A program made the translations under genes and the position numbers. This document shows positions 23,040 to 36,090 of a DNA stretch of 64,000 nt, one piece after another. Location of the stretch: positions 22,637,261 through 22,701,260 of the forward strand of contig NC_003074.8 in assembly GCF_000001735.4 (NCBI RefSeq), written 5' to 3'. The stretch is from Arabidopsis thaliana. Taxonomy: Eukaryota; Streptophyta; Magnoliopsida; Brassicales; Brassicaceae. Under the pieces are notes generated by a model that was not told the origin of the DNA, did no database searches, and was given only the letters and a program-made list of their open reading frames with translations. The stretch's first letter is position 1. Each line of letters begins with the position of its first letter.

Positions 23040-25309
23040 GGGAATGTGACACTATGAGGCACTTTTAAGAAATGTTTTTCCGTTTTAGACACTTTTAAGA
23101 GTTTAGGCACTTTATCTTGTTTTTGGTGAGAAAATAGACAAAATTACCCTTGAGATTTTGTCTCTCTCTTTTTCGTATCCATTCTCTCTCTTTCTCTCGC
23201 TTTATCAAAAATAAAAAATCAAGAAAACAAATCTTCAAAATTTACATTTTTTTTACGCCATTAAAGAGAGAAAAAAGTTGTTGAACGTTTGCAAAGAAGA
23301 AATCATCAACTTCTTTCTTTCTTCCTTCTTCAACAAATCATCAGCTTTCTACAAAAAGAGAGATTGATTGAACAATCAGATTCAACTTTATTTTTCCAGT
23401 TAATCGGATCTCCCGATTTCTCCGTGTCTGCTTTGATTAAGGAGAATTTTTCAGATCACCAACTTCAGAATATGAATCTGATTTTTATAAGAGAGGATCT
23501 GTTGGATTTAAAGAACTGCCATGGTAATATCATCACATATTCACATCCTCTTCGTTTTTCTATCGTTTTCTGTTTTTGCTCTTAAATAATTTATTTTTCG
23601 ATTTCATGAACCACCAGGTTGTGAATAAACCAAATTGGCCAATTCCAGTATTGAATTTTATATCCATTTGATCAGCTTGTTTGGTATCATATGATTTTGG
23701 CTCGATAAATTGATAATATCGTTGAACTTCTAAGTTAAGAGTATTTTACTTTGCATACGAGAATCAATTATTTCCACATGGTCACGTCTAAGTGGACATG
23801 TTATTATCAAAGCTTCCAACACGATTTCATTATGTAGAAACTAATAATCATATAGGTCTCCAAAACACAAGAACAATCTGTAGACATTACTTTCAAACAT
23901 CAACACGCTAAATCCAAGTAGATAATGATAGTTTGTGTCCATGATAACTCATCCACTTAAACTTGACCATATGGAGTAATGGTGAAACATGACAAACACT
24001 TGAACACAAATGATTCATGTTTAGAGCTTTCATCAATTATAATTTGAATGAATAAGAGTATCATTGGTGATGCAAGAATCACAACTTGGTCAAAACAAAT
24101 CATACCAACACACAAAAGTTCATACATCAATGAATATCACCAATTTCACGAGTAGCGTCCATTTTTTGTTGACCACTAGTTCACTTGTTTATAGACACTC
24201 TCATCGTTATGTGGGTTGATCACTTGTTTATAGACACATATGCTGCAAACAAAATACGTGGTTGTCCATTACGGATTGTCCAAATGTTGTAGTCCAATAG
24301 AGAACATCAAGTACTGAATTTCAAACAAACGGGGCAGAGAAGTTATCTAACATTATCATAGAATTATGAACAAGATCACCAAACACTTGGAAGCTTTTAG
24401 TAAACCAAACCATTAATCTTTAGTTTTATAGGAGAAATAACCACACAAAAATCAAGGGATGCACTTCACTCCTCCATATCAAACCTAAAGAGATAAATGT
24501 GTCTCAATCAAATACTATATATGTGTAAATTGACGCTAATACTCTCCACTAGCAAAATCAAAGTCTGAATAAATCGTTCAAATCAATCTAATTTCATCAT
24601 AAGAGTTAAGGTTAGTTTATACCTTCAATTCCAAACAATTTCAATTCCACAATCAATCAAATCCACAATCTCACAACAATTTTTCAAATTTCTGCAACAT
24701 TGAAACTTCCTGCATCTCGTCACATCAAACTTTCCACTATACCGATTCTAGAAACTTCCAATAACATCAAAACCAGACTATGACACCTCAAAAACACGAA
24801 GAATCACGAAGCAAGACAAAAGTAAACATGAATGGAGATGAGTAAACTCAAATCACCTTGAGTTTATGAACGACGACGACGTCAGAAGCGCCGGTGATGT
24901 TGATCAAGCGGTCGATAACGTTCTAACTCATGTCGCCATAAGAAAGAAGATATGAAGAATCAATTTGAGCGAGAAGCTTGGTTCACAACAATTGATTGAT
25001 TGTGAAATTTTGTTTTTGGAGTGAGGAAGGAGAAAAGAAAAAAGATTTTGTTTTGTTGTTGTGAAATTACCGTGAACCGATGGATTGAATTGGGGGAGAT
25101 GGATTGAATTGGAGGGGGGGAAGAGAGAGAGAGATGAATTGTATCGAGAAAGAGAGAGAATTATAATAAGAAGAATTGTTAGCGTAAATGTAGGAGAGAT
25201 ATAGTTAAAGGGCAAATCGAGAATTTTGTCTAACAAAAGTGTCTCATAACTTAAAAATGCCTAAATCGACAAATAACTTTTTAAAAGTGTCTCACAATAT
25301 AATATTCTC
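23040..25309. mobile_element. Non-autonomous Mutator-like element (MULE), 2.27 kb
   Basis: The element is bounded by a perfect 9-bp target duplication, TAAAATAAA, at 23031-23039 and 25310-25318, the length made by MuDR transposases. The ends are inverted repeats: GGGAATGTGACACTATGAGG against GAGAATATTATATTGTGAGA read from the right, with similarity continuing for at least 110 bp (for example TAGACAAAATT in both). A motif AGRCACTTTTAAG is repeated about three times inside each terminus, a subterminal arrangement that transposase or accessory proteins could bind. No transposase is encoded: internal frames are short (about 100 codons at 23289 and 24928) and do not resemble a transposase. CT-rich stretches lie just inside both ends. 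The internal 23600-24900 is unrecognised and may be captured DNA. Confidence 0.85.
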
Positions 25310-25318
25310 TAAAATAAA
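25310..25318. repeat. MULE target-site duplication, right
   Basis: TAAAATAAA, identical to the copy at 23031-23039. Confidence 0.85.
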
Positions 25319-25764
25319 TTATAATAACTTGTAAGTTTGTAATTAACCATCGCCCAAATATGATAACTATCATCAGTAACGTTTTGTTCCAAACAAATTG
25401 CCTTTATTAACGAAAACAAATTGCCTTTATTAACGTTTTGTTCCAAACAAATATAATAACTTTAGTTATCTCAAATATGTGTCAATATAATGCAAGAAAA
25501 AGAAAAAAAAACTGTAAATTATGAAAATCGACGTCACAGGTAAATATACTAACATGTTCAACTTTAAATAATGCAAGACTAAAACAACGGCGTCGGATTA
25601 GAAGTCTAATCTCCCATGAACATCAATTTCTGAGCTACGTGGCTTCGTTTGCCTCCACATTTCTTCGTATGGTTTCTGTGCATTCACTGCATGCGCATAA
25701 GAAAAAAAGAAACGCCAATTATTGATATTCTTTGTCTAAAACCCAGAAATAAAAAGGTTCGAAA
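25319..25764. other. SDR1 promoter region with short direct repeat
   Basis: The AT-rich upstream region of the reductase gene. ACAAATTGCCTTTATTAACG occurs twice in a row near 25395-25436, flanked on both sides by GTTTTGTTCCAAACAAAT. It looks like a local slippage duplication. Confidence 0.6.
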
Positions 25765-27056
25765 ATGGCAGAGGAAACTCCAAGGTATGTCTTAAATCTT
25801 CTCTTAGTTCTTGATTTAGTCTGTAATCTTAGTGAGTTTGGTTCTGATTTTCTCAGATTGTTTAATGGTTTTTGTAGATATGCTGTAGTTACTGGAGCAA
25901 ACAGAGGGATTGGATTTGAGATATGCAGACAATTAGCTAGTGAAGGGATTAGAGTTGTTTTGACCTCTAGAGACGAAAACAGAGGACTTGAAGCTGTTGA
26001 GACACTGAAGAAAGAGCTTGAGATTTCTGATCAAAGCCTTCTTTTTCATCAGCTTGATGTCGCTGATCCTGCTAGTATCACATCTCTTGCTGAGTTTGTG
26101 AAAACCCAATTTGGGAAACTCGATATCTTGGTAGGCATTATTAGTAAACTCTCTTTGATCAGTTTACTCTGAAACAGGTCTTAGACTTTACAGTTTCAAA
26201 CGTGGTTTTGACTAGAATGATTGCTTTACAGGTCAATAATGCAGGGATTGGTGGTATAATCACTGATGCTGAAGCTTTAAGAGCTGGGGCAGGGAAAGTA
26301 TGAGATAATCTTTGTGATTATTTTGCAAGCAATTACTTTCATGATATTATTAGTATTGATGATCTTCTGTGAAGTATTTAAATGTTTTCTTGTTATATTC
26401 GACATGGCAGGAAGGTTTCAAGTGGGATGAAATCATCACGGAGACTTATGAGTTAACTGAAGAATGCATCAAGATAAACTACTATGGACCAAAGAGAATG
26501 TGTGAGGCGTTTATTCCTCTTTTGAAGTTATCTGATTCACCAAGAATCGTCAATGTATCATCCTCCATGGGTCAACTAAAGGTAAGTAAGAAAAGATTAG
26601 ATATCAAGGAAGCTTGAGAGATGTATTGTTGGCTAAGAAACACTATTTATGTTACAATTGATTATTGTTTACCAGAATGTACTAAACGAATGGGCAAAAG
26701 GAATCCTGAGCGACGCAGAGAATCTCACTGAGGAAAGAATCGACCAAGTGATCAACCAACTTCTCAATGATTTCAAAGAAGGTACAGTTAAGGAAAAAAA
26801 CTGGGCTAAATTTATGTCGGCTTATGTGGTTTCAAAGGCAAGTTTGAATGGTTACACGAGGGTCCTGGCGAAGAAACATCCCGAGTTTCGCGTAAACGCT
26901 GTGTGTCCTGGATTTGTTAAGACAGATATGAACTTCAAGACTGGAGTCTTGTCTGTGGAAGAAGGAGCTTCAAGTCCTGTGAGGTTGGCTTTACTTCCGC
27001 ATCAAGAAACTCCTTCTGGTTGTTTCTTTAGTCGCAAGCAAGTTTCAGAATTCTGA
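25765..27056 (+). CDS. SDR1: Short-chain dehydrogenase/reductase (menthone/neomenthol reductase type)
   Basis: Exons 25765-25784, 25878-26130, 26232-26297, 26411-26581 and 26676-27056 give 296 aa. The NADP(H)-binding motif TGANRGIG is at residues 12-19, NNAG follows at the start of exon 3, the catalytic Ser is in NVSSS (163-165), and the catalytic YVVSK is at 220-224. The long insert between Ser and Tyr, with many charged residues ([17 protein letters not shown]), is typical of the monomeric salutaridine/menthone reductase-like SDR114C family. Arabidopsis SDR1 reduces menthone to neomenthol in vitro and has been linked to defence; that is knowledge of the family and locus (At3g61220), not visible here. 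Cytosolic by appearance. Confidence 0.95.
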
Positions 27057-27340
27057 ATCTTCTTTTGTGTGAGAATAATAAGCCAAAAATGTAGTAATTT
27101 AATGAGAGGATTATCGTTTGAATGTCGAACATATACTCTTAGATAAACAAAAACTTTTATGAGATGTTTTGGTAATTACTCATAAACTTGAATATAATTA
27201 CTTTACAAACAGAATAATATATAGTTCCATAAGAAGAAACTAAACAAAATTTGAGTCTACTTCATTGCATTAGTTAAGAAATTATCTCTTTAACAATTTA
27301 TGATTATATATATTTCACAAAAGGAACTCCCGGATATTTC

Positions 27341-28243
27341 TTAGGATTCATGTTCTTCAGCTGCTGCATCAGAAGTTTCTTCTTCTGTAGGGTTTGCTTC
27401 ATCTTCTTTGGGTTCGGTTTTGTCTTCCTCAGCCGTCGAGCGACGGTGGTTAGCCGCGGCTTGGAGGACATGATTGTAATTACCTTTCTCAAGGAAAAGC
27501 TGGCTGAAGTGGACCTTACAGTAAAGGACGCCATCGAGAGCAGCATATGAAGAATGTGTTAATGGACAACCACTATGTGCACATCTGAAGCAAGTCTTGT
27601 GGTAAGATTCTCCTTCCATTGTCATCTTCTCTAGAGGATAAACTGTTTTCTTACAAGCTGCACATTTGTCTTGTGTGCCGCTAAAGAAGGATGATAACCT
27701 GTTTGGAGCCTTCGTCTATGCAAATGATCACACCAAGAAATCAGATTAGAAAACAAAAAGAGAAAACAGAGGAATGTTGATGAATTATGTGCTTACCGCA
27801 TCATTCGATTTCTCGGTCTTTCCAGCTGTAAAAGACCAAGAAGAGAAAGTAGCAAAGATTGTTAGCTTTTCAAGAGAGGTTAATAAAAAACAGAGCAAAG
27901 AAAACAGAGGATTTGTTAGCAACCTGTTTGGAAATTCTTGCTGAAATTTCCAGATTCTTTGAAGAGCTGTTCAAAATGGGTCTTGCAATACAAAACTCCA
28001 TCCATGGATGAGTAGTTACATATCTGAAAAGGAGAAGAAAGATGTTCTCTTTGTGTTTTTTTTTTCATGAGGGAACAATGGAGGAAAAGGAAGATAGATA
28101 GATACCACGAGAGTGCCATTGCAATGGCTGCACCTGAAGCATGACTTGTGATAAGGCATTCCTTCCAAAGTCATCAAGTCCATAACGTATACCGTCTTGT
28201 CACACGCCTTGCATTTGTCTGTTGTCCCTGTAAACGCCGCCAT
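27341..28243 (-). CDS. PLIM2C: LIM-domain actin-bundling protein PLIM2c
   Basis: Exons 28106-28243, 27924-28023, 27797-27825 and 27341-27715 give 213 aa. LIM1 begins CKACDKTVYVMDLMTLEG at residue 11 and LIM2 begins CAACKKTVYPLEKMTMEG about 95 residues later. Each has the C-C-H-C / C-C-C-C/H zinc ligands (YHKSCFRCSHC; YHKTCFRCAHSGC). An acidic C-terminal tail (about 45 residues, TEPKEDEANP) marks the pollen-expressed PLIM class. Two-LIM plant proteins bind and bundle F-actin, and pollen members are pH- or calcium-sensitive. The ATG at 28241-28243 is the family start (MAAFTGTTDKC). From memory, At3g61230. Confidence 0.95.
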
Positions 28244-29329
28244 TGGTATCTCTTCTTCTTCTTCTTTCAAATTACGAAAGAGTTGGAAGATGGATCAAAA
28301 GTTTTCTTCTTCTTTTTGTTGTTCGTTTAGACACGAATCAAGGTTTGTTTTGCCATCATCTATGAGCTCTCTGCCTTTTTATTATATCAAAATCATGGAT
28401 TGAGATTTTTAGGGGTAAAATTTTCTTCTGATGGTTGAGATTCAAATGAGGAGAGCCCTTAAAATGTTCTTCTACATTCTAAATCTATTTCTGGCTATAT
28501 TTTATTTTATTTAACACTTATTTTTGTTTTGCTTTCTAAATTATATCGTGTAAACCAAGGGATTAGGTGCAAAGTTTATATATAGTTAGCCTCCGATTTT
28601 AAGATGTTATTAATTCATATACACAATTATAAGGATCTTTATACAAAATAAGTAACACCTAATCTAACATCACAAGACTGCCTTTTAAGCATAGCTTTTA
28701 ATAATCATAAGCATAATTTGTTTTGTTAGATATCATTAATCAAAGGGCAAAGAATCTGGGGGTCTAAAATGACAAAAACAATACAACATGGGGTGAATAC
28801 CTGAAAGAAAAGTAAATCCGAGTTATACTGTAAATAATATAAAGCTTATGGGTCATGTATTTATTTAACGTAAACATAAAAGGCCATTTTGATAAATAGT
28901 GAGAGTCTGAAAAAAAGAAAGAGGAGAAAATCCATTGACGCCCTAACAAAAGACGCCGGCGAGTGTATTCGTCACTTTCTCTAGTTTCCTGTAACCCAAC
29001 CCACTCAAACGAAATTTTTTCTTAATCTCTCTTTCGTTCTTCTTCTTCTTCTTCTTCTTTAGATTGTTGTAATTCCAATCGGAACTCTCGATTCGCTTTC
29101 TTCTCCGTTCTTCTGTGGCGGACCGGTTTTGTGGTTTTTTATTTGAACATTCCCGATCTTGCCCTGAGTTCCACGATCAGTTTCTTTAAACCCTAGGTTT
29201 TACACAAGCATTCTGTTTCTCCAGATTATCGCAGACTCTTTCGTTCTATTCTTTGTAGTTTTGTAAAAGGTATTTCGGTAGATTTAGGGTTTGTCTGTGT
29301 CTAGTTTTCGAGATCGAGAGAGATTTGTG
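28244..29329. other. Divergent promoter region, PLIM2c and RH12
   Basis: The two genes point away from each other. The RH12 side (about 28930-29329) has a CT/CTT-rich 5' leader with a CTT repeat near 29040. No separate gene seen. Confidence 0.5.
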
Positions 29330-31894
29330 ATGAATACTAACAGAGGAAGATATCCACCGGGTGTTGGAACGGGTCGTGGTGCGCCTCCGAATCCAGATTA
29401 TCATCAGTCGTATCGGCAGCAACAACCACCTCAAGATCAGCAGTATGTTCAACGCGGTTATTCTCAGAACCCTCAGCAGATGCAACTCCAGCAACAACAT
29501 CAACAACAACAGCAGCAGCAACAGTGGTCAAGACGCCCTCAGCTTCCTGGAAACGCTAGTAACGCTAATGAGGTGGTTCAGCAGACGACCCAGCCCGAAG
29601 CTAGCAGCGATGCTAAGTAAGTTCTTGTTCCTGAATACGTCTTGTTGCAAATTATGATGCTGGAGTAATTATTATGAATGATTTTGTTTGCATTGAGTAA
29701 TGATTTGTGCTGTTAGAGATGTATGTGTTATTTTGAGGTTAAGTTATATCTCTTTAGTGTGCTCATGGATTCTCTGTTACTCTCAGTGGTCAAGACTGGA
29801 AGGCTACGTTAAGGCTACCACCTCCTGATACTCGTTATCAGACAGCGGTATGGCTGCTTTCTTCTGAGTTTTTCTGTGTAGGAATTATGAATATTGAGGA
29901 TATTGAATAAACTCGTGTTGAGCAATGTCTTCCATATTGTCTGCAGGATGTGACAGCTACAAAGGGAAATGAATTCGAAGATTACTTTCTGAAAAGAGAT
30001 CTGTTAAAGGGAATATATGAGAAGGGTTTTGAGAAGCCATCTCCAATTCAAGAAGAGAGCATTCCAATTGCTTTAACTGGTAGTGATATTCTTGCTAGAG
30101 CTAAAAACGGTACAGGAAAGACTGGTGCCTTCTGCATTCCAGTCCTCGAGAAAATTGACCCAAATAACAATGTTATTCAAGGTATACTTCTTTTTCCCTG
30201 TTGAGTTGATAAGTGATCAGTTGACTGTTTGTGTTTGTCCTTGAACCACTTGTTCTATTTTTTATATGCAGCCATGATTCTAGTTCCAACGCGAGAGCTG
30301 GCCCTTCAGACATCACAAGTTTGCAAGGAGCTTTCCAAATATTTGAATATCCAGGTTATGGTCACCACTGGCGGTACCAGTCTGAGAGATGATATTATGC
30401 GATTACATCAACCTGTGCATCTGCTGGTTGGAACTCCTGGAAGAATATTGGATCTTACAAAAAAGGGTGTCTGTGTTTTGAAAGACTGTGCGATGCTTGT
30501 AATGGATGAGGTGAGCTCCTGATTGCTTTCCTAATATCTAGATCTTAAGTATATCTTCGTTTTGTGGTATGGCTCCTGCAGTGTATGTTCCTCATGTCTT
30601 TATTGCTAAAAATTGATGATGAACAAACTGTAGGATTACTGCTAGAAGGAATTTTTCTTAATTTATTCTTTAGTTTTCTCTGTCAAAGACTCAAAATTTG
30701 ACTTTATCATCCTCTATACATATGCATAGTTATACTTACTACTGTTAACAGTCATTTACCCCTTACTTTGGTGAATTTTGAAGATCTTTCTTGTGTGTTG
30801 TTATATTCACCTGAGTTTATTTTGTTTTATTGTGTCATAAGCTTCAAAGTTTCTGACTCCTTAAAAATGATTTCTCCAGGCCGACAAGCTTTTGTCTGCA
30901 GAATTCCAACCTTCTCTAGAGGAATTGATACAGTTTCTACCCCAAAATCGTCAGTTTTTGATGTTTTCCGCCACATTCCCTGTCACTGTTAAGGCTTTTA
31001 AGGATCGACATCTCCGGAAGCCCTATGTTATCAATCTCATGGATCAACTCACGCTTATGGGTGTCACGCAATATTATGCTTTTGTCGAAGAAAGACAGAA
31101 GGTTCACTGCCTCAACACACTTTTCTCTAAGGTCAGATGTCTAGATTTATCCCTGTAACTACAGAATTATGAGGGGCTTGATTTAGATGTTCTAAAGTGG
31201 TTATGGTTTTTCAATCCCAGCTGCAAATAAATCAATCGATAATCTTTTGCAACTCTGTCAATCGCGTGGAGCTGTTGGCTAAGAAAATCACAGAACTTGG
31301 TTATTCATGCTTCTACATTCATGCAAAGATGGTTCAAGACCACAGGAACAGAGTATTCCACGAGTTCCGCAATGGTGCTTGCAGGAATCTCGTTTGCACT
31401 GGTAAGCTTTGTGTTTTTTAGCATGTACTTTGAACATTGACCAAGTGTAGATTATGATGATGATGATCTGGCTTATTGGAAAATGACTGCAGATCTGTTT
31501 ACTCGAGGAATTGACATTCAAGCTGTGAATGTCGTGATCAACTTTGATTTTCCTAGGACTTCTGAGTCATATCTACACAGGGTTAGTCGAAACAAAACTG
31601 GTTTGTGATCTAGTTTCTTACATGTTCATTTTAACTCATGTTGCGAAATGTTCAGGTGGGTCGATCAGGACGGTTTGGACACCTTGGATTGGCTGTGAAT
31701 TTGGTAACTTATGAGGACCGTTTCAAAATGTATGTCGTTCCTTCTTTTCAATGTTCTAACCGGTTTTTCTATTCTGTTAAAGTTTTCTTAGTCATTTATC
31801 ATGTTTTGAAAACAGGTATCAGACTGAGCAAGAACTTGGGACCGAAATCAAACCAATTCCTTCTAATATCGATCAAGCAATCTACTGTCAGTAA
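29330..31894 (+). CDS. RH12: DEAD-box RNA helicase RH12 (DDX6/Dhh1 type)
   Basis: Nine exons (29330-29616, 29787-29847, 29947-30181, 30272-30510, 30880-31131, 31221-31401, 31493-31581, 31656-31729, 31816-31894) give 498 aa. A Gln/Pro-rich low-complexity N-terminus (about 95 residues with a run of Gln) precedes the helicase core. The core has the Q motif ([14 protein letters not shown]), motif [23 protein letters not shown] (split by intron 4), SAT, the restart at [11 protein letters not shown], and [11 protein letters not shown]. It is the Arabidopsis DDX6/Dhh1 homologue group (RH6, RH8, RH12), which represses translation and promotes decapping and works in P-bodies and stress granules. From memory, At3g61240. 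Confidence 0.96.
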
Positions 31895-34045
31895 ACTTGT
31901 AACTGTGCATGAAACGTGTCTCCACCCAATGAGAGGTACAAGATGGTTAAAATGGTAAGAGTAAGACGAATCCTCTCTCTTAGGCTTAACTTGTCAAAAC
32001 AACATTTAAAATCAAAAAGCTATATTGCATGTTTAAGACCAGTGTGCCCAATATTTCAGGTGTTTCTCAAGCTCGAGGGGAGGAGATGAGGCAACTAGTA
32101 CTTGGCGGTTCATGTAAAGACTCGTTACTCAGTGGTTTGGTTCCTAATCTCTCTTAAAGACACTTGTTATCTGGTTCTATGGAAACCTCTTTACGCTGCA
32201 CTTATTATGAGACTCCCTTTGACTTGGTTAGTAATAAAGATAGAACGTATGACTCTCCTCTTTTTTATTTTCGTGTTGGGCTCTGTTTGGAATTATGGGC
32301 TTTATCCTATTTAGGATCTATTTATCATGAAAGTTGCACTTCTTAATTTTTGCTTCCACGGAATTATTTTGATTTTTCCAAAATATTTTCTTCCACATGC
32401 TTATTATTCTAGTTTGGTATTAAGCTATTTTCGTCAAAATGTTTGAACCGTAACCAATCTTGTTTTATAGTGTTATATCCATTGAGAAATTATAGTTTTC
32501 ACGTGTTTATTTATTTATTTGGGTTATTAAACATAAATCATGTAAATCTGAATCCTGTGGAGATCTCTCCCTAGTTGATGAATAGATATGATGAATTTAA
32601 TTCTTTCATGAAATAAAAATATATGAAACATATGTAGCAGAAAAAGAAGCATATCTATGAAACAACAAACATTCAAAAAAAAAAGGAAAACGGAAAATTA
32701 TTAATATGAAAACTACGGCTTTGACTTGTAGCTGACTACATTTACGACATATATATATAAATGGACCCCACTGAGTGTCTGCAAGGTCTTTACACAACAG
32801 TATCTTCTTCTGTTTCTTTGACTCTTTGTGATCCCTAAGCCTACCCATAATACGTGTCTACATTTTATTGGATTGTTTCGTGACTCTGTAATCTTTTTTA
32901 TAAGAAAACAAGTAATAGTGAAATTGAAGTAAATAGCTCAGCACAGAAACTTCGACAAAAATAACTCACAGATTAGAAAAGAAAATATATGCATAAATAG
33001 CCATGGTTCATTTATGAACAATTTATTCGTTTTTTTAGTTTATAATTTCATTAAAACATGTTTGTCACATCACATTTCATGTCCTTCGGCTCCTACTACA
33101 ACAACAAGTCACTGTCATCTCCATTACTTCCACTTCTGCTCCTTTCTTTATTAACTTGTTCAAAAACAATTCTAAGATAAATAACAATAAATGTTGGTCT
33201 CTCTTTATTATTTCCCGGCTAAAGAAGGAGGATGTCTCGTATTATCCGCCATCAATGCTCTTTTGTTTCCTGTTTCTTGCAATTTGAATCCCTGAGAATC
33301 CTAGCCCACTTATTTACTACTTTGCCTTAGCTGTTTTCGACATCAAAATTTTGGTCATATGACTCATATCAATCTTCAAATTTGATAAAATATGTTCCCA
33401 ATTCACAAAAACAAAAAAGTTTTCGAAAGCTCAAAAACCTTTACCATTTCAATAGTAGATAGGATTCTTTTAGATTTGCATTTCACGAAAAGAGAAGAAA
33501 AAAAATCGAAAAATATTTGCAATCATGATTTTTTGTTTCTGAAGGAGACCTGTAGTTGCTGTCATGAACATTAAATACAAATCTAATAAATGTTGTACGA
33601 ATTTTGCGTGTAATAAATGGTCAGGGCCGGCTCGAAGCTCGCTGATCGTCCTTTTTTCGTGTCTCTATAGCAACACACAATCGTATTTATTTCAAACTTT
33701 TTTTACTTTGTTTCCCATCCATCAAATATAAGTATAAAAATGTAAAGAATCATCATATATAGATCGTAAATTCATTGCTTCCTTTGGCTTTTTATTTCAT
33801 CTAGACGACGTTAAAACCAGACCAGACCAAATACATTTATCATTTTTCCCTTTTTTCTAAAATTCTCTCTTTGATTCCTATCTTCTTCTCTTTATTTTCA
33901 CTTTGTGCTTTCTCTGTCTCTCCTATTATGAGTCTAAAAGTCTACTAGCTGTTCAATAGTTTTGTCTTTCTGTGTTTCTTCTTCTTCAAAACCGAAAGAA
34001 ATTCAAAAAGAGTCTTTCGCTGCTTGTTAGTGGGGTGAGGAACAA
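31895..34045. other. Intergenic region, RH12 3' flank to MYB17 promoter
   Basis: Contains the RH12 3' UTR and downstream AT-rich DNA, then the MYB17 upstream region; the last 150 bp are CT-rich (TTCTTCTTC), as in many plant 5' leaders. Short frames in this stretch show no family resemblance. No RNA gene or transposon end recognised. Confidence 0.5.
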
Positions 34046-35291
34046 ATGGGAAGAACACCTTGTTGTGACAAGATTGGTTTGAAGAAAGGTCCTTGGACGC
34101 CTGAAGAAGATGAGGTTCTTGTTGCGCATATCAAGAAAAATGGACATGGAAGCTGGAGAACACTTCCTAAACTTGCTGGTAAACTTCATATTCTTCTTCC
34201 TCTTTCGTTTTTGTTAGATTCTTGAGGAGATTTCGGGGAAAGTTTTCATCTTTACATCAACATTTTTACTAGAAACTCCATAACTATGGTTCTTTGACTT
34301 GTTGGAGAAGGAAAGTTATCTCATTTATTAAGGTTTTGTTCCCTTTGGAGAAAATTCCATTAACTGGGGTTCTTCAGAGATTACATAGAGAAAAGCTTTA
34401 ATCTTTATAACTTTCTTGTCGGTCATGGTGAAACAGGTTTACTTCGCTGTGGGAAGAGTTGCAGGCTGAGATGGACAAACTATCTGAGACCAGACATAAA
34501 GAGAGGTCCTTTCACTGCTGATGAAGAGAAACTTGTTATCCAGCTTCATGCCATTCTCGGCAACAGGTCTTTTACTTTGCTTCTCCACCTTCCTTCTCTA
34601 CTCTAGCTATCTTCTTCTTCATTGTCTGAATTCTGCTTTTTTTTGTTTCCTCAGGTGGGCTGCTATTGCAGCACAGCTTCCAGGAAGAACAGACAACGAG
34701 ATCAAGAACTTATGGAACACTCATTTGAAGAAACGTCTTTTATCTATGGGTCTTGATCCCAGAACTCATGAGCCATTACCTTCATATGGGTTAGCTAAAC
34801 AAGCTCCATCTTCACCAACAACTCGCCACATGGCTCAATGGGAAAGTGCTAGGGTTGAAGCTGAGGCAAGGCTTTCTAGAGAATCAATGCTCTTTAGCCC
34901 TTCTTTTTACTCTGGTGTAGTAAAAACTGAATGTGATCACTTCTTACGCATTTGGAATTCCGAGATTGGTGAAGCTTTCAGGAATCTCGCTCCATTAGAT
35001 GAATCAACTATTACTAGTCAAAGCCCTTGCTCGAGGGCAACATCGACCTCATCTGCACTTCTGAAGAGCTCAACAAATTCTTGGGGAGGGAAAGAGGTTA
35101 CTGTGGCGATTCATGGCTCAGATTATTCTCCATATTCAAATGATCTTGAAGATGATTCAACAGACTCTGCTCTTCAACTTCTGCTTGATTTCCCTATAAG
35201 CGATGATGATATGAGCTTCTTGGAAGAGAACATTGACAGCTACTCACAGGCTCCTCCTATTGGTCTTGTTTCCATGGTTTCCAAATTCTAG
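34046..35291 (+). CDS. MYB17: R2R3-MYB transcription factor MYB17 / LMI2
   Basis: Exons 34046-34178, 34437-34566 and 34655-35291 give 299 aa, with introns in the two positions typical of R2R3-MYB genes. R2 begins [20 protein letters not shown] and R3 follows with [20 protein letters not shown] and the conserved [20 protein letters not shown]. The C-terminal part is Ser/Thr-rich and ends in an acidic region with an amphipathic patch ([20 protein letters not shown]), which could be an activation domain. MYB17 is LATE MERISTEM IDENTITY2, a LEAFY target that helps switch on APETALA1; this is locus knowledge (At3g61250). The last 40 codons and 3' UTR are repeated in damaged form at 35893-36090. 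Confidence 0.96.
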
Positions 35292-35439
35292 TCTTATGAG
35301 AGCCTAATATCTAAGAAAAAGATTCAAACTTTGCTTCCTTTTGGTTTTTAGTGATGATAAGTAGGGATATAGTATCTATGTAAATCAGCATTAGTTAGTT
35401 GAAGTACTTAATCAACCCTTTCTTTTATGATTTGATCAT

Positions 35440-35650
35440 GTTTGAGAAAATTGCAGAACATTAAACAATTAACCATTCATTCTCATGTTTTCACACACAG
35501 AATCAATATACAATCAACATTACATGAGAATAAAGAAATTTGCATATTGAAGACTAGAAACATCCACAAGTTGCCTTTGGAACAATTCCAATGGCTCTGT
35601 ATTTAGCAGACGTTTCTTTCGCTATAAGAATGCTTGAGAAAATTGTAGAT
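35440..35650 (-). pseudogene. Truncated copy of the remorin 3' end
   Basis: This segment matches the last about 25 codons and 3' UTR of the remorin gene at 38143: CATCCACAAGTTGCCTTTGG and then TGGCTCTGTATTTAGCAG, as well as the 3' UTR block AATCAATATACAA. The copy ends within the coding part, with no exons 1-4 and no start, so it cannot make a protein. It lies between MYB17 and the MYB17 tail copy. Confidence 0.85.
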
Positions 35651-35892
35651 CAAGAACAAAAACTTCGAATGAATCCTAACATTTTGTGAGAATTGAATGA
35701 GAAGCTAGGTTATAAAAACATTTATAGACTTATGTTTTGTACGCCTTATAAAAAGAACATGATCAAACCCTAACACTCTACTACAAAGAAACAAAGTTAG
35801 AACCACAGTCAAATCCTTTAGATAGGGAAACTAGAATTCTAATTAATGGCGAATGGAGGAGACTACGTGACGATTACGTAACTAAAATTAAA

Positions 35893-36090
35893 CAGACTCT
35901 GCTCTTCAACTTCTGCTTAATTTTCCGATAAGCGATGATGATATGAGCTTATTGGAAGAGAAGAGCTACACACAGACTCATGTTGGTCATGTCTCAATAT
36001 ATGGTTTCTTAATTCTTATCTTATGAAAGCCTAATATCTAAGAGAAAATATTCAAATTTTGCTTCTTTTTGGGTCTTCTGATTTTTTAGT
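35893..36090 (+). pseudogene. Truncated copy of the MYB17 3' end
   Basis: CAGACTCTGCTCTTCAACTT at 35893 repeats 35160, and the match continues through GCGATGATGATATGAGCTT, the stop region and AGCCTAATATCTAAGA in the 3' UTR, to about 36090. Several small indels are present. Just before it (35853) and just after it (36094) lies another direct repeat of about 35 bp (TACGTGAC...TAACTAAA), so the junction itself is complex. Confidence 0.85.

Noticed and set aside
33615-33655. tRNA-like GC-rich patch
   Set aside because: No A or B box pair and no cloverleaf could be drawn.
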